Numbered from the stretch's first letter, positions 28,572 to 37,992 are shown. The stretch: DNA of 64,000 bases from Sphingomonas sp. ATCC 31555 (GCF_000282895.1 NZ_ALBQ01000044.1:62001-126000); one strand, 5' to 3'. The notes: a model not told the origin generated them from the sequence alone. A program made the numbers and translations.

Positions 28572-29303
28572 ATGGACCGCATCGTTTACGACCGCATGGC
28601 GGCGCATGATTCCACCCATTGGTGGTACCGCGCCCGTCGCGACATTCTGGCGGACTATCTGGCCCGCTACGGCGCGGTGCCCAAGGGCGCGAAGATCCTC
28701 GAGATCGGGTGCGGCACCGGGCACAACCTGCCGATGCTCGGCGCGTTCGGGGAAGTGGATGCGATCGAGATCGATCCCGCCGCGCGAGCGATCGCGAGCG
28801 AGCGCCTGGGCAAGCCCGTCGGCGCATCGCCGCTACCGGAACTCACCGGGGTGCAACCCGCCAGCTATGATCTCGTCGCGGTGCTCGACGTCGTCGAGCA
28901 TATCGAAGACGACGTTGCGGCGCTCCAGGCGATGGCGCGAGTGCTCAAGCCCGGTGGCAAGATCCTGATCACCGTCCCCGCGCATCAGTGGATGTGGAGC
29001 GCGCATGACGTGGTGAACCACCACAAGCGACGCTATTCGAAGGCGACGCTGCTCGCCGCACTCGAAAAGGCGGGGCTGACGTGGCGCAAGCTGCGCTGGT
29101 TCAACTCGCTGCTGTTCCCGGTAGCGGTGGCGGCGCGCTTCGCCGGCAAGCTGATGGGCAAGGACGACAGCGACGACTCGCCGCCGCCCGCGCCGCTCAA
29201 CAAGGCGTTCGAGCTGGTGTTCGGGCTGGAGCGGCATCTGCTCGGCCGGCTGCCGATGCCGCCGGGGCTTTCGATCATCGTGCTGGCCGAGCCGAAGGGC
29301 TGA
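28572..29303 (+). CDS. Class I SAM-dependent methyltransferase
   Basis: A 243-residue protein. Motif I (ILEIGCGTGHNLPML) is near residue 42, an acidic IEIDP follows, and YDLVAVLDVVEHIEDDVAAL and LKPGGKILITVPAHQWMW mark the Rossmann core. HDVVNHHKRRYSKATL is typical of methyltransferases in polysaccharide or lipid loci. A hydrophobic stretch near the C-terminus may touch the membrane. Close coupling to the gtrA-like gene suggests that it modifies the sugar, the lipid carrier or the final acceptor. Confidence 0.92.
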   Translation: MDRIVYDRMAAHDSTHWWYRARRDILADYLARYGAVPKGAKILEIGCGTGHNLPMLGAFGEVDAIEIDPAARAIASERLGKPVGASPLPELTGVQPASYDLVAVLDVVEHIEDDVAALQAMARVLKPGGKILITVPAHQWMWSAHDVVNHHKRRYSKATLLAALEKAGLTWRKLRWFNSLLFPVAVAARFAGKLMGKDDSDDSPPPAPLNKAFELVFGLERHLLGRLPMPPGLSIIVLAEPKG

Positions 29304-29323
29304 GGAAGCGCCGCGCTCTTCCC

Positions 29324-29346
29324 CCCTCCCGCTAGCGAGAGGAGGG
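29324..29346. repeat. CCTCCC-type stem-loop, imperfect
   Basis: CCCTCC at 29324-29329 pairs with GGAGGG at 29341-29346 around a CGCTAGCG core, between the convergent methyltransferase and glycosyltransferase genes. It is another member of the gene-end stem-loop group. Confidence 0.5.
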
Positions 29347-29353
29347 ATGCGTT

Positions 29354-30379
29354 TCACTCCGCCGCGTCGTTGTGCCTTGCTTGCGGGGATACGCTGATCG
29401 TCCCCGAATCCTGCTGTCGATAGCCGAGCGACGCATGCGCCTGCACCGGCCCTGCCACGTCGGCGATCAGGTAGAGCGGCCGCCGCTTCGATTCCACATA
29501 TAGCCGGCCCAGATATTCGCCGATCATCCCCAGCACGAACATCTGCACCGCGCCGAGCACTACCACGACCAGCATCGTGGAGGTCCAGCCCTGAACCGCG
29601 CGGCCGAGCAGCCAGGCGACGAGGATGTAGAGCACCAGCAGCACCGAGGCCGCGGTCAGCAGCAGGCCGACATGGCTCGCGAAGCGCAAGGGCGCCGTGG
29701 AAAAACCGGTGATCGCGTCGAGCGCGAAACGGATCATCTTGCCGAGCGGGTACTTGGTCTCTCCGGCATGCCGCTCGTGCCGGTCATAGACGAACGGCAC
29801 CTGGCGGAAGCCGATCCAGGCGACCATGCCGCGGATGAAGCGCGCCTGTTCGGGCAGCGACAGCAGCGCATCGAGCGCGCGCCGGCTCATCAGGCGGAAG
29901 TCGCCGGTGTCGAGCGGGATCGGCGTGTCGGTGATGCGATCGAGCATCCGGTAGAACACCGCCGCGGTCGCTTTCTTGAACAAGCTTTCGCCCTCGCGCT
30001 TGCGGCGCACCGCATAGACGACGTCGGCACCCTGCGCGGCCATCGTGGCGCGCATGTCGGTCAGCAGCTCGGGCGGATCCTGAAGGTCCGCGTCGATGAT
30101 CAGAATCTGCTCGCCGGCGCACAGGTCCAGACCCGCGGTGAGCGCGAGCTGGTGGCCGTGGTTGCGCGAGAGGTTGATGGCGACGAGATGCGGATCGGCG
30201 GCGGACAGGCGCTGCATCACCTCCCAGCTGCGGTCGCGCGAGCCGTCGTTGACGAAGACGATCTCATAGGATTCGCCCACCGCAGTACGCGCGGCCGCGC
30301 TGACGCGGGCGTGGAGCATGTCGAGGCATGCTTCCTCGTTATAGCAGGGGACGACGACGGAAAGCTGAGGGCGGTTCAT
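29354..30379 (-). CDS. GtrB/DPM-like polyprenyl-phosphate glycosyltransferase
   Basis: A 341-residue GT2 enzyme. The GT-A domain begins LSVVVPCYNEEACL and contains IVFVNDGSRDRSW, the DADLQDPPE metal-binding motif near residue 96, and DTGDFRLMSR. Two transmembrane segments follow at about 230-290, then a GEYLGRLYVESKRRPLYLI block, as in GtrB and dolichol-phosphate mannose synthase-like enzymes. It should transfer a sugar from a nucleotide to undecaprenyl phosphate on the cytoplasmic side. Together with the GtrA- and STT3-like genes it completes a three-part glycosylation system. Confidence 0.95.
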   Translation of the reverse strand: MNRPQLSVVVPCYNEEACLDMLHARVSAAARTAVGESYEIVFVNDGSRDRSWEVMQRLSAADPHLVAINLSRNHGHQLALTAGLDLCAGEQILIIDADLQDPPELLTDMRATMAAQGADVVYAVRRKREGESLFKKATAAVFYRMLDRITDTPIPLDTGDFRLMSRRALDALLSLPEQARFIRGMVAWIGFRQVPFVYDRHERHAGETKYPLGKMIRFALDAITGFSTAPLRFASHVGLLLTAASVLLVLYILVAWLLGRAVQGWTSTMLVVVVLGAVQMFVLGMIGEYLGRLYVESKRRPLYLIADVAGPVQAHASLGYRQQDSGTISVSPQARHNDAAE

Positions 30380-30471
30380 GATCGAGGCTCTGTAGCGCTG
30401 CCGAAGGATGACGTCGAGCGGGCCGGTTCGGCGATACGGCTCGCCAATACGGAGATCGTTACGCTGGGGGT

Positions 30472-30499
30472 TTGACGGCCATCTCTTTGCAGCTATAGC
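30472..30499 (+). promoter_or_regulatory. Sigma70-type promoter of the heme receptor
   Basis: TTGACG at 30472-30477 and TATAGC at 30494-30499 are separated by 16 bases and lie 40 bases before the receptor start. The Fur-like palindrome begins at 30498, overlapping the -10 element, so a bound repressor would block the polymerase. Confidence 0.65.
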
Positions 30500-30516
30500 A
30501 ACTGCGAATCAGTTGC
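30498..30516. promoter_or_regulatory. Fur-type palindrome over the heme receptor promoter
   Basis: Seven-base arms GCAACTG and CAGTTGC pair perfectly around CGAAT, giving a 19-base operator, the length of a Fur box. It lies 22 bases before the start of a heme receptor and on top of the -10 element. Regulation by Fur or a relative is inferred from the position and length. Confidence 0.65.
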
Positions 30517-30538
30517 AGTATCAAAAGAGGGAAGCGCC

Positions 30539-32746
30539 GTGATCCACTCCATCGTCCGCCTCGCCGGGGCGGCGAGCTTGTTCGCCTATCTGTCCACGCC
30601 CGCCGTTGCGCAAACCAACGTGTCGCAGCAGCCCCCTGCCGCCACCGGTGAGACAGCGAAGCCGAACGCCGAGACGATCACCGTCACCGCCACCAGGCTC
30701 GCCACAGATACCCAGAAGGTGCCGGCGACCGTCACCGTCATAACCGACGAGAAAATGGCGGATCAGCTGGTCAACGACATCAAGGATCTGGTGCGGTTCG
30801 AACCGGGAGTCAGCGTACCCCGACAGCCGGCGCGGTTCGGCGCGGCATCGGGAACTACGGGGCGCGCGGGCAATGAAGGCTTCATCGTGCGCGGCATTGG
30901 CGGCAATCGCGTGTTGATCCAGGTGGACGGCGTCCGCGTGCCGGACGGCTTCACCTTCGGCGCGCAGAGCGTGGGGCGCGGCGATTATGTGGACCTGGGC
31001 CTCGTCAAATCGGTGGAGATCCTGCGCGGGCCCGCCTCGGCGCTGTATGGCAGCGATGGTCTGGCTGGTGCGATCAGCTTCGTCACCGCCGACCCTGCCG
31101 ACTTCCTTGAGGGGGGCAAGACGATCGGCGGGCTGGTGCGCGCAGGCTATCAATCCGCCGATCAGGAATGGAGCGAAACGGGCATTCTGGCAGGTCGCAC
31201 CGGCGACTGGTCGGCAATGGTTGCCTATACGCGGCGTGATTTTGCCGAGCTGGACAACAAGGGAGTGATCGGCGGCAGCGGGGCCGCGCGCACCCAACCC
31301 AATCCGCAGGACGGCGAATCGAACGCGCTACTCGGCCGCATCGTCTTCGAGCCCGGCAATGGTCACAAGCTGCGCCTGACCGGCGAATATCTGGACAACA
31401 ATCTCGACACCAATGTGCTGACCAGTGTGAGCAGCACCGTCACCGGGACCACGGCGAACGACAAGACGAAGCGCAAGCGCGCGGCGTTCGACTGGACGTG
31501 GAGCGGGCAAGGCGCGATCCAGAGCACGCGATTGAGCCTGTATTGGCAGAAATCGGAAGACAGCCAGTTTTCCGCCGAGGACCGAACCGTGCTGGCGGAT
31601 CGCACGCGGCTGAACACGTTCGACAATCGCGTGTTCGGTGCATCGGGCGAAATCGTGCTGGCTTATGAAACGGGCGCGCTCCGTCACCGGCTGATCTTCG
31701 GCGCCGATGCCAGCAGGACCCGCCAGGAAGGAATTCGCGACGGCACCGTGCCGCCGGCCGGGGAAACCTATCCCACCCGCGCTTTTCCCAGCACCGACTT
31801 CACGCTGGCCGGCATGTTCGTATCGGATGAGATCGCGGTTGGGCCGGTGACGCTGTTCCCGGCGCTGCGGTTCGATCACTATGCGCTGGATCCGCAGAAT
31901 GACCCGCTATTGCCTGCCTTCCAGGAAGCGCGGCAGAGCGGATCGCGGGTGTCGCCCAAGGTCGGTGCAACGCTGGCGCTGGGCCGGGGATTCAGCCTTT
32001 TCGGCAACTACGCCCAGGGCTTCAAGGCGCCCGAACCGAGCCAGGTGAACCAGTTCTTCCAGAACCTCGCCTTCGGCTATCGTTCGGAGCCCAATCCGGG
32101 GCTGCGTCCGGAAACCAGCAGAAGCGTGGAAGGCGGCATCCGCTTCGGCGGGGGCGGCGTGCGCGCGCAGCTGACCGCGTTTCACGCCGATTACGACAAT
32201 TTCATCTCGCAGGAAGTGGTGGGCGGCGCCTTCACTCCGGCCAATCCCGCCGTCTACCAGTTCATCAACCTGGACGAGGCGCGGGTGAAGGGCATCGAGG
32301 GCAAGCTGGATGCGACACTGGGCCGGGGCTTCACCGCCAATCTCGCATTCGCCTATGGCGACGGCCAGGTGATCCGCGATGGCGTGTGGCGCTCGCTTTC
32401 CACGGTCGATCCCACCAAGGTGGTCGGCGGAATCGGCTATCGCGCTCCGGACGGGCAGTTCGGCGGCCAACTGATCGTCACGCATAGCGCGCGCAAGAAG
32501 GACAGCAGCACCAACGGCGTATGCACCGGCGCCTGCTATCGTCCCCCTGCGTTCACCATCGTCGATGCCACCGCCTTTTTCCGCGTGACCGACGGGCTGA
32601 CGCTGCGCGCCGGCGTCTTCAACCTGTTCGACCTGAAGTATGCTTGGTGGAACGATGTGCGCGGGCTGGCCGCCACCTCGACGATCACCGACGCCTTCAC
32701 TCAGCCGGGACGCAACGGCAGCGTCTCGATCAGCTATCGCTTCTGA
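30539..32746 (+). CDS. TonB-dependent heme/hemoglobin receptor
   Basis: A 735-residue outer-membrane receptor starting at GTG 30539 after AGAGGGAAG. A signal peptide ends near residue 24 and a TonB-box-like ETITVTATR is at 45-53. The plug carries VRGIGGNRVLIQVDGVRVPD and VEILRGPASALYGSDGLAGAISF. The barrel includes FGNYAQGFKAPEPSQ and NPGLRPETSRSVEGG, which match the TonB-hemin/hemoglobin receptor family, and ends SISYRF. A Fur-like palindrome overlaps its promoter and a DUF6607 gene follows by 17 bases, so the two form an iron-responsive operon. Confidence 0.94.
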   Translation: MIHSIVRLAGAASLFAYLSTPAVAQTNVSQQPPAATGETAKPNAETITVTATRLATDTQKVPATVTVITDEKMADQLVNDIKDLVRFEPGVSVPRQPARFGAASGTTGRAGNEGFIVRGIGGNRVLIQVDGVRVPDGFTFGAQSVGRGDYVDLGLVKSVEILRGPASALYGSDGLAGAISFVTADPADFLEGGKTIGGLVRAGYQSADQEWSETGILAGRTGDWSAMVAYTRRDFAELDNKGVIGGSGAARTQPNPQDGESNALLGRIVFEPGNGHKLRLTGEYLDNNLDTNVLTSVSSTVTGTTANDKTKRKRAAFDWTWSGQGAIQSTRLSLYWQKSEDSQFSAEDRTVLADRTRLNTFDNRVFGASGEIVLAYETGALRHRLIFGADASRTRQEGIRDGTVPPAGETYPTRAFPSTDFTLAGMFVSDEIAVGPVTLFPALRFDHYALDPQNDPLLPAFQEARQSGSRVSPKVGATLALGRGFSLFGNYAQGFKAPEPSQVNQFFQNLAFGYRSEPNPGLRPETSRSVEGGIRFGGGGVRAQLTAFHADYDNFISQEVVGGAFTPANPAVYQFINLDEARVKGIEGKLDATLGRGFTANLAFAYGDGQVIRDGVWRSLSTVDPTKVVGGIGYRAPDGQFGGQLIVTHSARKKDSSTNGVCTGACYRPPAFTIVDATAFFRVTDGLTLRAGVFNLFDLKYAWWNDVRGLAATSTITDAFTQPGRNGSVSISYRF

Positions 32747-32763
32747 CAGATCGGGGAAAGAGC

Positions 32764-33747
32764 ATGAAGATTCAGCGCATTGGCCTTTTGGCTTTGGGGC
32801 TGCTGGCGATGCTGCCGGCGCTGCCGGCAGCCGCGGACGGGCCGGTCCGGCCACGCAGCGCGGCCGAGGAGCAGGCGTCGTTCGAAGCCGATCGGCGCGA
32901 CATTCTGGGCATGGCGGGCGCTTACAAGGTCCGCTTCGACATGCAGGAGGCGACCGCCTGGCGTGCCGACTACACGCCGATCGAAGCCAAGGTTTCGGGC
33001 GGCCACGAAGTGGTGCGGGTGATCGAGGACAGCGGTCGCAAGATCGTGCTGCAGCACCTGTTGGTGGTGGAGCATGACGGCAAGAGCCATGTCATCAAGC
33101 ACTGGCGGCAGGACTGGGAATATGAACCGGCCCGCGTGCTCGTCTATGCCGGGCCCAACGAATGGAAATGGGAGGCCGTAGCCGAGGCGATGCGCCGCGG
33201 TCGCTGGTCGCAGACCGTATACCAGGTGGACGACAGCCCGCGCTATGGCGGCTGGGGGCAGTGGACGACCGAGGGCGGCGTGCGCCGCTGGCGCTCCAAC
33301 TGGACGTGGCGGCCCCTTGCCCGTCGTGATGCGGTGCGCGGGCCGGTCTATGACCGCTATCTGGGCATCAATCGTCATCAGCCGACGCCGAGCGGCTGGG
33401 TCCATTGGCAGGACAATACCAAGATGGGCCTGTTCGACGGCAAGCTGCAGCCAGTCGTCCAGGAATATGTGCTGAACAGCTATACCCGCTTCGACGGCTA
33501 TGACGTGAAGGCAGCCGACGCCTATTGGGCGGCGACCAAGGGCTATTGGGCGGCGATCCGCGCAGAGTGGGATCGGATCGCCAACGCCAAGAACGGCATT
33601 CGCATCACCGAAGCGGCCGAGGCGGGCACGGTGATCGCCAGCCGGCTGCTGACGATCGCCGATGAGATCCAGGCCGGCAAGACCAGCGAGGCTGCGGGCA
33701 TCGCGTTGGCCAAGAAGCTCATGGATCAGGCGACGAAAGCCGCCTGA
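32764..33747 (+). CDS. DUF6607 family exported protein
   Basis: A 327-residue protein with a signal peptide (MKIQRIGLLALGLLAMLPAL, cleaved after about 25 residues) and a Trp- and Tyr-rich mature part, including HVIKHWRQDWEYEPARV, GWGQWTTEGGVRRWRSNWTW and WVHWQDNTKMG. It matches the DUF6607 family as I know it, which is often found beside heme receptors. The ATG at 32764 follows GGGGAAAGAGC. It is probably periplasmic or outer-membrane-associated and coexpressed with the receptor. Its role in heme uptake is inferred from linkage only. Confidence 0.85.
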   Translation: MKIQRIGLLALGLLAMLPALPAAADGPVRPRSAAEEQASFEADRRDILGMAGAYKVRFDMQEATAWRADYTPIEAKVSGGHEVVRVIEDSGRKIVLQHLLVVEHDGKSHVIKHWRQDWEYEPARVLVYAGPNEWKWEAVAEAMRRGRWSQTVYQVDDSPRYGGWGQWTTEGGVRRWRSNWTWRPLARRDAVRGPVYDRYLGINRHQPTPSGWVHWQDNTKMGLFDGKLQPVVQEYVLNSYTRFDGYDVKAADAYWAATKGYWAAIRAEWDRIANAKNGIRITEAAEAGTVIASRLLTIADEIQAGKTSEAAGIALAKKLMDQATKAA

Positions 33748-33751
33748 TCCG

Positions 33752-33792
33752 GCGCGCGGGACGGGGAAGTCGAAGGCCACCGTCCCGCGCGC
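33752..33792. terminator. Long GC stem between convergent genes, terminator-like
   Basis: Thirteen bases at 33752-33764 pair perfectly with 33780-33792 around a 15-base loop, just after the DUF6607 stop and before the DUF885 stop on the other strand. There is no T run, so it is a terminator-like structure rather than a classical one. Confidence 0.6.
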
Positions 33793-33836
33793 GAACTTCT
33801 CGATCCGCTCCCCGATGGCGTAAGGTGGCCCGGCGG

Positions 33837-35642
33837 TTACACCATCGCCTTGGCGCGTTCCTCCACCAGGCGTTCGAACATGGTGAGCGGCATCGCGCCG
33901 AGGCGGATCACCTCGTGAAACTGCTGCAGGTTGAACTTGTCGCCGGCAATCGCCTGCGCCTTGGCGCGGGCGCGGGTCCAGGAAATGTGGCCGAGCTTGT
34001 AGCTGCATGCCTGGCCCGGCTGGGTGCAGTAGCGCTCCACTTCGCGCTGCGAGCGGGCGCGGGGGAAGCCGGTAGTTGCCACCAGATAGTCGGTTGCCTG
34101 ATCGCGGCTCCACTTCTTGGTGTGGATGCCGGTATCAACCACCAGGCGCGCCGCCCGGAACAGGAAGGACTGGAGATAGCCGGCGCGCTCCAGCGGCCCG
34201 TGATAGGCACCCAGCTCGTCTGCCAGCTGTTCGGCATAGAGCGCCCAGCCTTCGGTATAGGCGCCGAAAAAGCCCATCTTGCGGATCAGCGGCCCTTCGG
34301 CGGACTGGGCGGTGCTGATCTGCAGATGGTGACCCGGCAGCCCTTCGTGGAAGGTCAGCGCCGGCAGCGAGTATTTCGGCCAGTCGGCCACGCTCTTCAG
34401 GTTGATCCAGTAGATTGCAGGGCGCGACCCATCGAGCGCGGCGCGGCTGTAATAGCCGTTGGACGCGCCGTCCTGGATCTCGACAGGCACGGCGCGGATT
34501 TCGAGCGGCGCCTTGTTGGGATTGAGGAACGCCTTGGGCAGCAGCGTAGCAACGTCCTCCACGCCCTTGTTCAGGCTGGCGAGCAGCGCGGCGCGGCCTT
34601 CCGGCGTATCGGCATAGAGCTGATCGGCGCGGGCGTTCAGCGCCGTCAGTCGCTCGCCGACACTGCCGCTGCGCAGCCCCTGCTGCTTGAGCAGCGCATC
34701 GAGCGTCGCGGTGATTTCGGCCACCTGCTCCAGGCCCATCTTATGGACCTGATCGGGGGTGAAATCGGTGGTCGTCGCCTGCGCCAGCGCCGCGGCATAG
34801 ATTTCCTGGCCGCGCGGCACATCCCACAAGCCGGCCGAGGGGCGACCCTTGGCGTTGAGATCGCGCATGAGCGCCATCTGGCGATCGAGCGCGGGATAGA
34901 TTTTCTGCTCGACGATGGACGCGGCGCGCGCCTGCCAGTCGCCGGCAAGGCCCTTGTCGCGCGTGCGGCGGACGATCGATTCGGTCAGCGTGTTCGCCGC
35001 CGGTGCGGGGCTGCGCAGCTTGGCCATCTGCGCAAGCGTCAGTTCCAGGCAGAAGCGCGGGGCGACCAAGCCGCGGCCTGCGGCCTCCTTCTGATCGGCC
35101 GTATCCTGGTCCAGCGAGCCCGCAAAGGCGTTCAGCCGATCCAGATAGGCTTCGGCGTCGTCCTGGGTGACGATGGTGTGGCTGGTGTTCAGGAAATCGG
35201 GCGTCGAGAAATAGGCGCCGCCCTGCTGGAAGATCGGGAAGGGGCGGATCACCGAATCAACCTGGAACTGGTCCTGCGGCAGGGTGGCGTTGTGCAGCGA
35301 ATAGAGCACGACCTCGCGGTCCAGCCGGGCGCCCTCGGACAGGCTGTCCGGGGCAAAGCTCTCGATCTTGGTGATGGCGGCCTTGGTATCGGCCAGATTG
35401 CGCGCCTTGGCCGCCGGGCTGGTGTCGCTCAGTTGATGCTTCAGCGCGGCATTGGGCCCCTTGTCGAACCCTAGCGAGGTGGCGAATTCCGGCGAGCGCT
35501 GAATACGCGCCATCACGATCTGGTTGTAGACGGCGTTGATTTCGGCATCGCGGGTGCCGGCCACCGCCGCGCGCGCGGCGGCGGGCAACAGCGCCGCCAA
35601 GGTGGCGACGCTCGACGATCCGAGAAACTGGCGACGATCCAT
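33837..35642 (-). CDS. DUF885 family protein, likely secreted metallopeptidase-like
   Basis: A 601-residue protein. The N-terminus MDRRQFLGSSSVATLAALLPAAARA has the twin-arginine pattern of a Tat signal. The C-terminal half has HEGLPGHHLQ, an HEXXH-like zinc-binding motif, and YTEGWALYAEQLADELG with a downstream Glu, both typical of DUF885 proteins. Their substrates are generally unknown. Export through Tat would mean folding, perhaps with metal, in the cytoplasm. It is convergent with the heme operon; rsh follows on the same strand. Confidence 0.93.
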   Translation of the reverse strand: MDRRQFLGSSSVATLAALLPAAARAAVAGTRDAEINAVYNQIVMARIQRSPEFATSLGFDKGPNAALKHQLSDTSPAAKARNLADTKAAITKIESFAPDSLSEGARLDREVVLYSLHNATLPQDQFQVDSVIRPFPIFQQGGAYFSTPDFLNTSHTIVTQDDAEAYLDRLNAFAGSLDQDTADQKEAAGRGLVAPRFCLELTLAQMAKLRSPAPAANTLTESIVRRTRDKGLAGDWQARAASIVEQKIYPALDRQMALMRDLNAKGRPSAGLWDVPRGQEIYAAALAQATTTDFTPDQVHKMGLEQVAEITATLDALLKQQGLRSGSVGERLTALNARADQLYADTPEGRAALLASLNKGVEDVATLLPKAFLNPNKAPLEIRAVPVEIQDGASNGYYSRAALDGSRPAIYWINLKSVADWPKYSLPALTFHEGLPGHHLQISTAQSAEGPLIRKMGFFGAYTEGWALYAEQLADELGAYHGPLERAGYLQSFLFRAARLVVDTGIHTKKWSRDQATDYLVATTGFPRARSQREVERYCTQPGQACSYKLGHISWTRARAKAQAIAGDKFNLQQFHEVIRLGAMPLTMFERLVEERAKAMV

Positions 35643-35725
35643 GCTGATGCTTTCCCCCCTTTGCAGATTGAGAGGGAGCCTAAGCGCCTATAATTGCGGG
35701 GACAAGGCCCGGGCTTCGAGGCGGA

Positions 35726-37813
35726 TCAGGCGCGCTCCGCCCAGCTCACCGCATCCGCCGCGCGCAGCGCCGCCAGCAGCTTCATCAGATGCGCGGCGTT
35801 CCGCACTTCCAAGTCGATCGTGTTGGTGTGGAAGGTGGTGTCGCGGTTGTCGAGGCGCAGGCCGAGGATGTTCGCCTTGTGCTGGCCGATCAGCGTCGCG
35901 ACGGTGCCCAGCGCACCAGGTTCGTTCTTCAGCGTCACCGCGATTTCCGCCACCCCGCCGTCGGCTTTGTCGCCCCAGGTGAGATCCACCCAGTCGGCCT
36001 CTTCCACTTCGGCCAGGCTGGGGCAATCGATGCGGTGTACCACGATCGGCTGATCGGGATGGCGCACGCCGACGATGCGATCGCCCGGCACCGGCCGGCA
36101 ATCCTCCGCGAAGGTGAAGGCGACGCCGGGGGTAAGGCCCTTGATATCGATGGCGTGCTGCTGCGGCGGCAGATCATGGTCGTCGCCCGAGGAAGAGCCG
36201 GGCATCAGCGCTTCCATCACCTGCCCGTCGGTCAACGAGCGCCGGGCGATCGCCTCCATCAGCGAGGCATCGTCCGGCAGCTTGAGCCGCTTCAGCGCAT
36301 CGCCCAGCGCTCCATCGCCCGGCGGGACGGGCAGGCGGGCGAGAATGTCCTCATAGAGCTTGCGGCCGAGCCGGATCGTCTCGTCCCGCTCCTTCTGGCG
36401 CAGATGCCGGCGGATCGCCGCGCGCGCCTTGCCGGTGATGGCGAAGTTCAGCCAGTTGGGCTGCGGCTCCTGCGCCTTGGAACGCAGGATCTGCACCTGA
36501 TCGCCCTGCTCGATCTCGGTCCGCAGCGGCACCACCCGGCCGTTGATCTTGGCGCCGACCGACTGGTCTCCGAGATCGGTGTGGACGGCATAGGCGAAAT
36601 CAACCGGCGTCGCCCCTTTGGGCAGCTGGATCAGCTCGCCCTTCGGCGTGAAGGCGAAGATGCGATCCTGGTACATCGCCATTCGGGTGTGCTCGAGCAG
36701 CTCCTCGGGGCTTTCGGCATGCTCCAGGATCTCGATCAGGTCGCGGATCCAGCTCACCTGCGTGTCAGGCCGCACCGCGCTCTGCTTATAGGCCCAGTGC
36801 GCCGCCAGGCCGAATTCGGCCTGGGCGTGCATGTCGCGCGTGCGGATCTGGATTTCCACGCGGGTATCGGCGGCATGGATGATCGTGGTGTGCAGCGAGC
36901 GATAGCCGTTGCGTTTCGGCGTGGAGATGTAATCCTTGAACCGCCCCGGCACCATCGGCCAGCGCCGGTGGATCACGCCCAGCGCGCGATAGCATTCCTC
37001 CTCGGTATCGACGATCGCGCGAAAGGCCATGATATCCGACAGCTGCTCCAGGCTGACATGGCGTTCGGACATCTTCTTCCAGATGGAGAAGGGGTGCTTC
37101 TCACGGCCCGAAACCTCCGCTTCGATGCCGCCGCGCGCCAGCAGCTGCCGCAACCCGCCCGAAATGCTCTCGATGCGGTTCACGCCTTCGACGCGGAAAC
37201 GCTCGAGCCGGCGGGTGATCGATTCGAAGGCTTCCGGCTCCAGCTCGCGAAAGGCGAGCGTCTGCATCTCCTTCATGAACTCGTACATGCCGATCCGCTC
37301 GGCGAGCGGGGCATAGATGTCCATCGTCTCGCGCGCGATGCGGCGGCGCTTTTCCTCCTTCTTGATGAAGTGGAGCGTGCGCATGTTGTGCAGCCGATCG
37401 GCCAGCTTCACCAAGAGCACGCGGATGTCGTCGGACATCGCGAGCAGGAACTTGCGCAGATTTTCGGCCGCGCGCTCGCTTTCGGTCTGCGCTTCGATCT
37501 TGGAGAGCTTGGTGACGCCGTCCACCATCCGCGCGACGTTGGGGCCGAACAGGCGCCGGATCTCCTCCGGCGTGGCCACCGTATCCTCGATCGTGTCGTG
37601 CAGAATCGCCGTCGCGATCGTCTCCGCATCGAGATGCAGGTCGGTCAGGATGCCGGCTACTTCGATCGGATGGCTGAAATAGGGGTCGCCGGAGGCGCGC
37701 TTCTGCGTGCCATGGGCGTTCACCGAGAAGACATAGGCGCGGTTGAGCAACGCCTCATCGGCCTGGGGGTCATAGGATAGGACCCGGTCTACAAGTTCAT
37801 ACTGACGCAGCAC
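35726..37813 (-). CDS. Bifunctional (p)ppGpp synthetase/hydrolase Rsh
   Basis: A 695-residue RelA/SpoT homologue if the GTG at 37813 is the start; the homologous region begins with LRQYELVDRVLSY. The hydrolase domain has HPIEVAGILTDL, AILHDTIEDT and KLADRLHNMRTL. The synthetase domain has SDIMAFRAIV and KRNGYRSLHTTI. A TGS domain (FTPKGELIQLPKGATPVDFAYAVH) and a C-terminal ACT domain (GALGTVATLIGQHKANILGL) complete it. Rsh sets the stringent-response alarmone level. The start has no strong Shine-Dalgarno site; an unusual shared 17-base element lies just upstream. Confidence 0.96.
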   Translation of the reverse strand: MLRQYELVDRVLSYDPQADEALLNRAYVFSVNAHGTQKRASGDPYFSHPIEVAGILTDLHLDAETIATAILHDTIEDTVATPEEIRRLFGPNVARMVDGVTKLSKIEAQTESERAAENLRKFLLAMSDDIRVLLVKLADRLHNMRTLHFIKKEEKRRRIARETMDIYAPLAERIGMYEFMKEMQTLAFRELEPEAFESITRRLERFRVEGVNRIESISGGLRQLLARGGIEAEVSGREKHPFSIWKKMSERHVSLEQLSDIMAFRAIVDTEEECYRALGVIHRRWPMVPGRFKDYISTPKRNGYRSLHTTIIHAADTRVEIQIRTRDMHAQAEFGLAAHWAYKQSAVRPDTQVSWIRDLIEILEHAESPEELLEHTRMAMYQDRIFAFTPKGELIQLPKGATPVDFAYAVHTDLGDQSVGAKINGRVVPLRTEIEQGDQVQILRSKAQEPQPNWLNFAITGKARAAIRRHLRQKERDETIRLGRKLYEDILARLPVPPGDGALGDALKRLKLPDDASLMEAIARRSLTDGQVMEALMPGSSSGDDHDLPPQQHAIDIKGLTPGVAFTFAEDCRPVPGDRIVGVRHPDQPIVVHRIDCPSLAEVEEADWVDLTWGDKADGGVAEIAVTLKNEPGALGTVATLIGQHKANILGLRLDNRDTTFHTNTIDLEVRNAAHLMKLLAALRAADAVSWAERA

Positions 37814-37992
37814 ATCTCTAGATGAAGGCGCGCGTGGCAGATTTGCAACCCGTTTGAGCGCCAAAATCCTACCATTGCGCTCGGGTGTTGCACTTTGCCA
37901 ACGCGATCGGCCCGGAAAGCACAAGCAATGCCGTGCTTTGCCGCGTCACCCCGCCGGTTTCGCTTGGCTGGATTATGCGATAGAGTAGTCGA

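Noticed and set aside
26464..28968. An 834-residue plus-strand open frame
   Set aside because: It runs antisense to the STT3-like gene and out of frame through the GtrA-like and methyltransferase genes, both of which have strong family signatures.
35789..37780. A 663-residue open frame on the plus strand
   Set aside because: It is antisense to rsh and has no recognisable domain; it is a shadow of high-GC coding.
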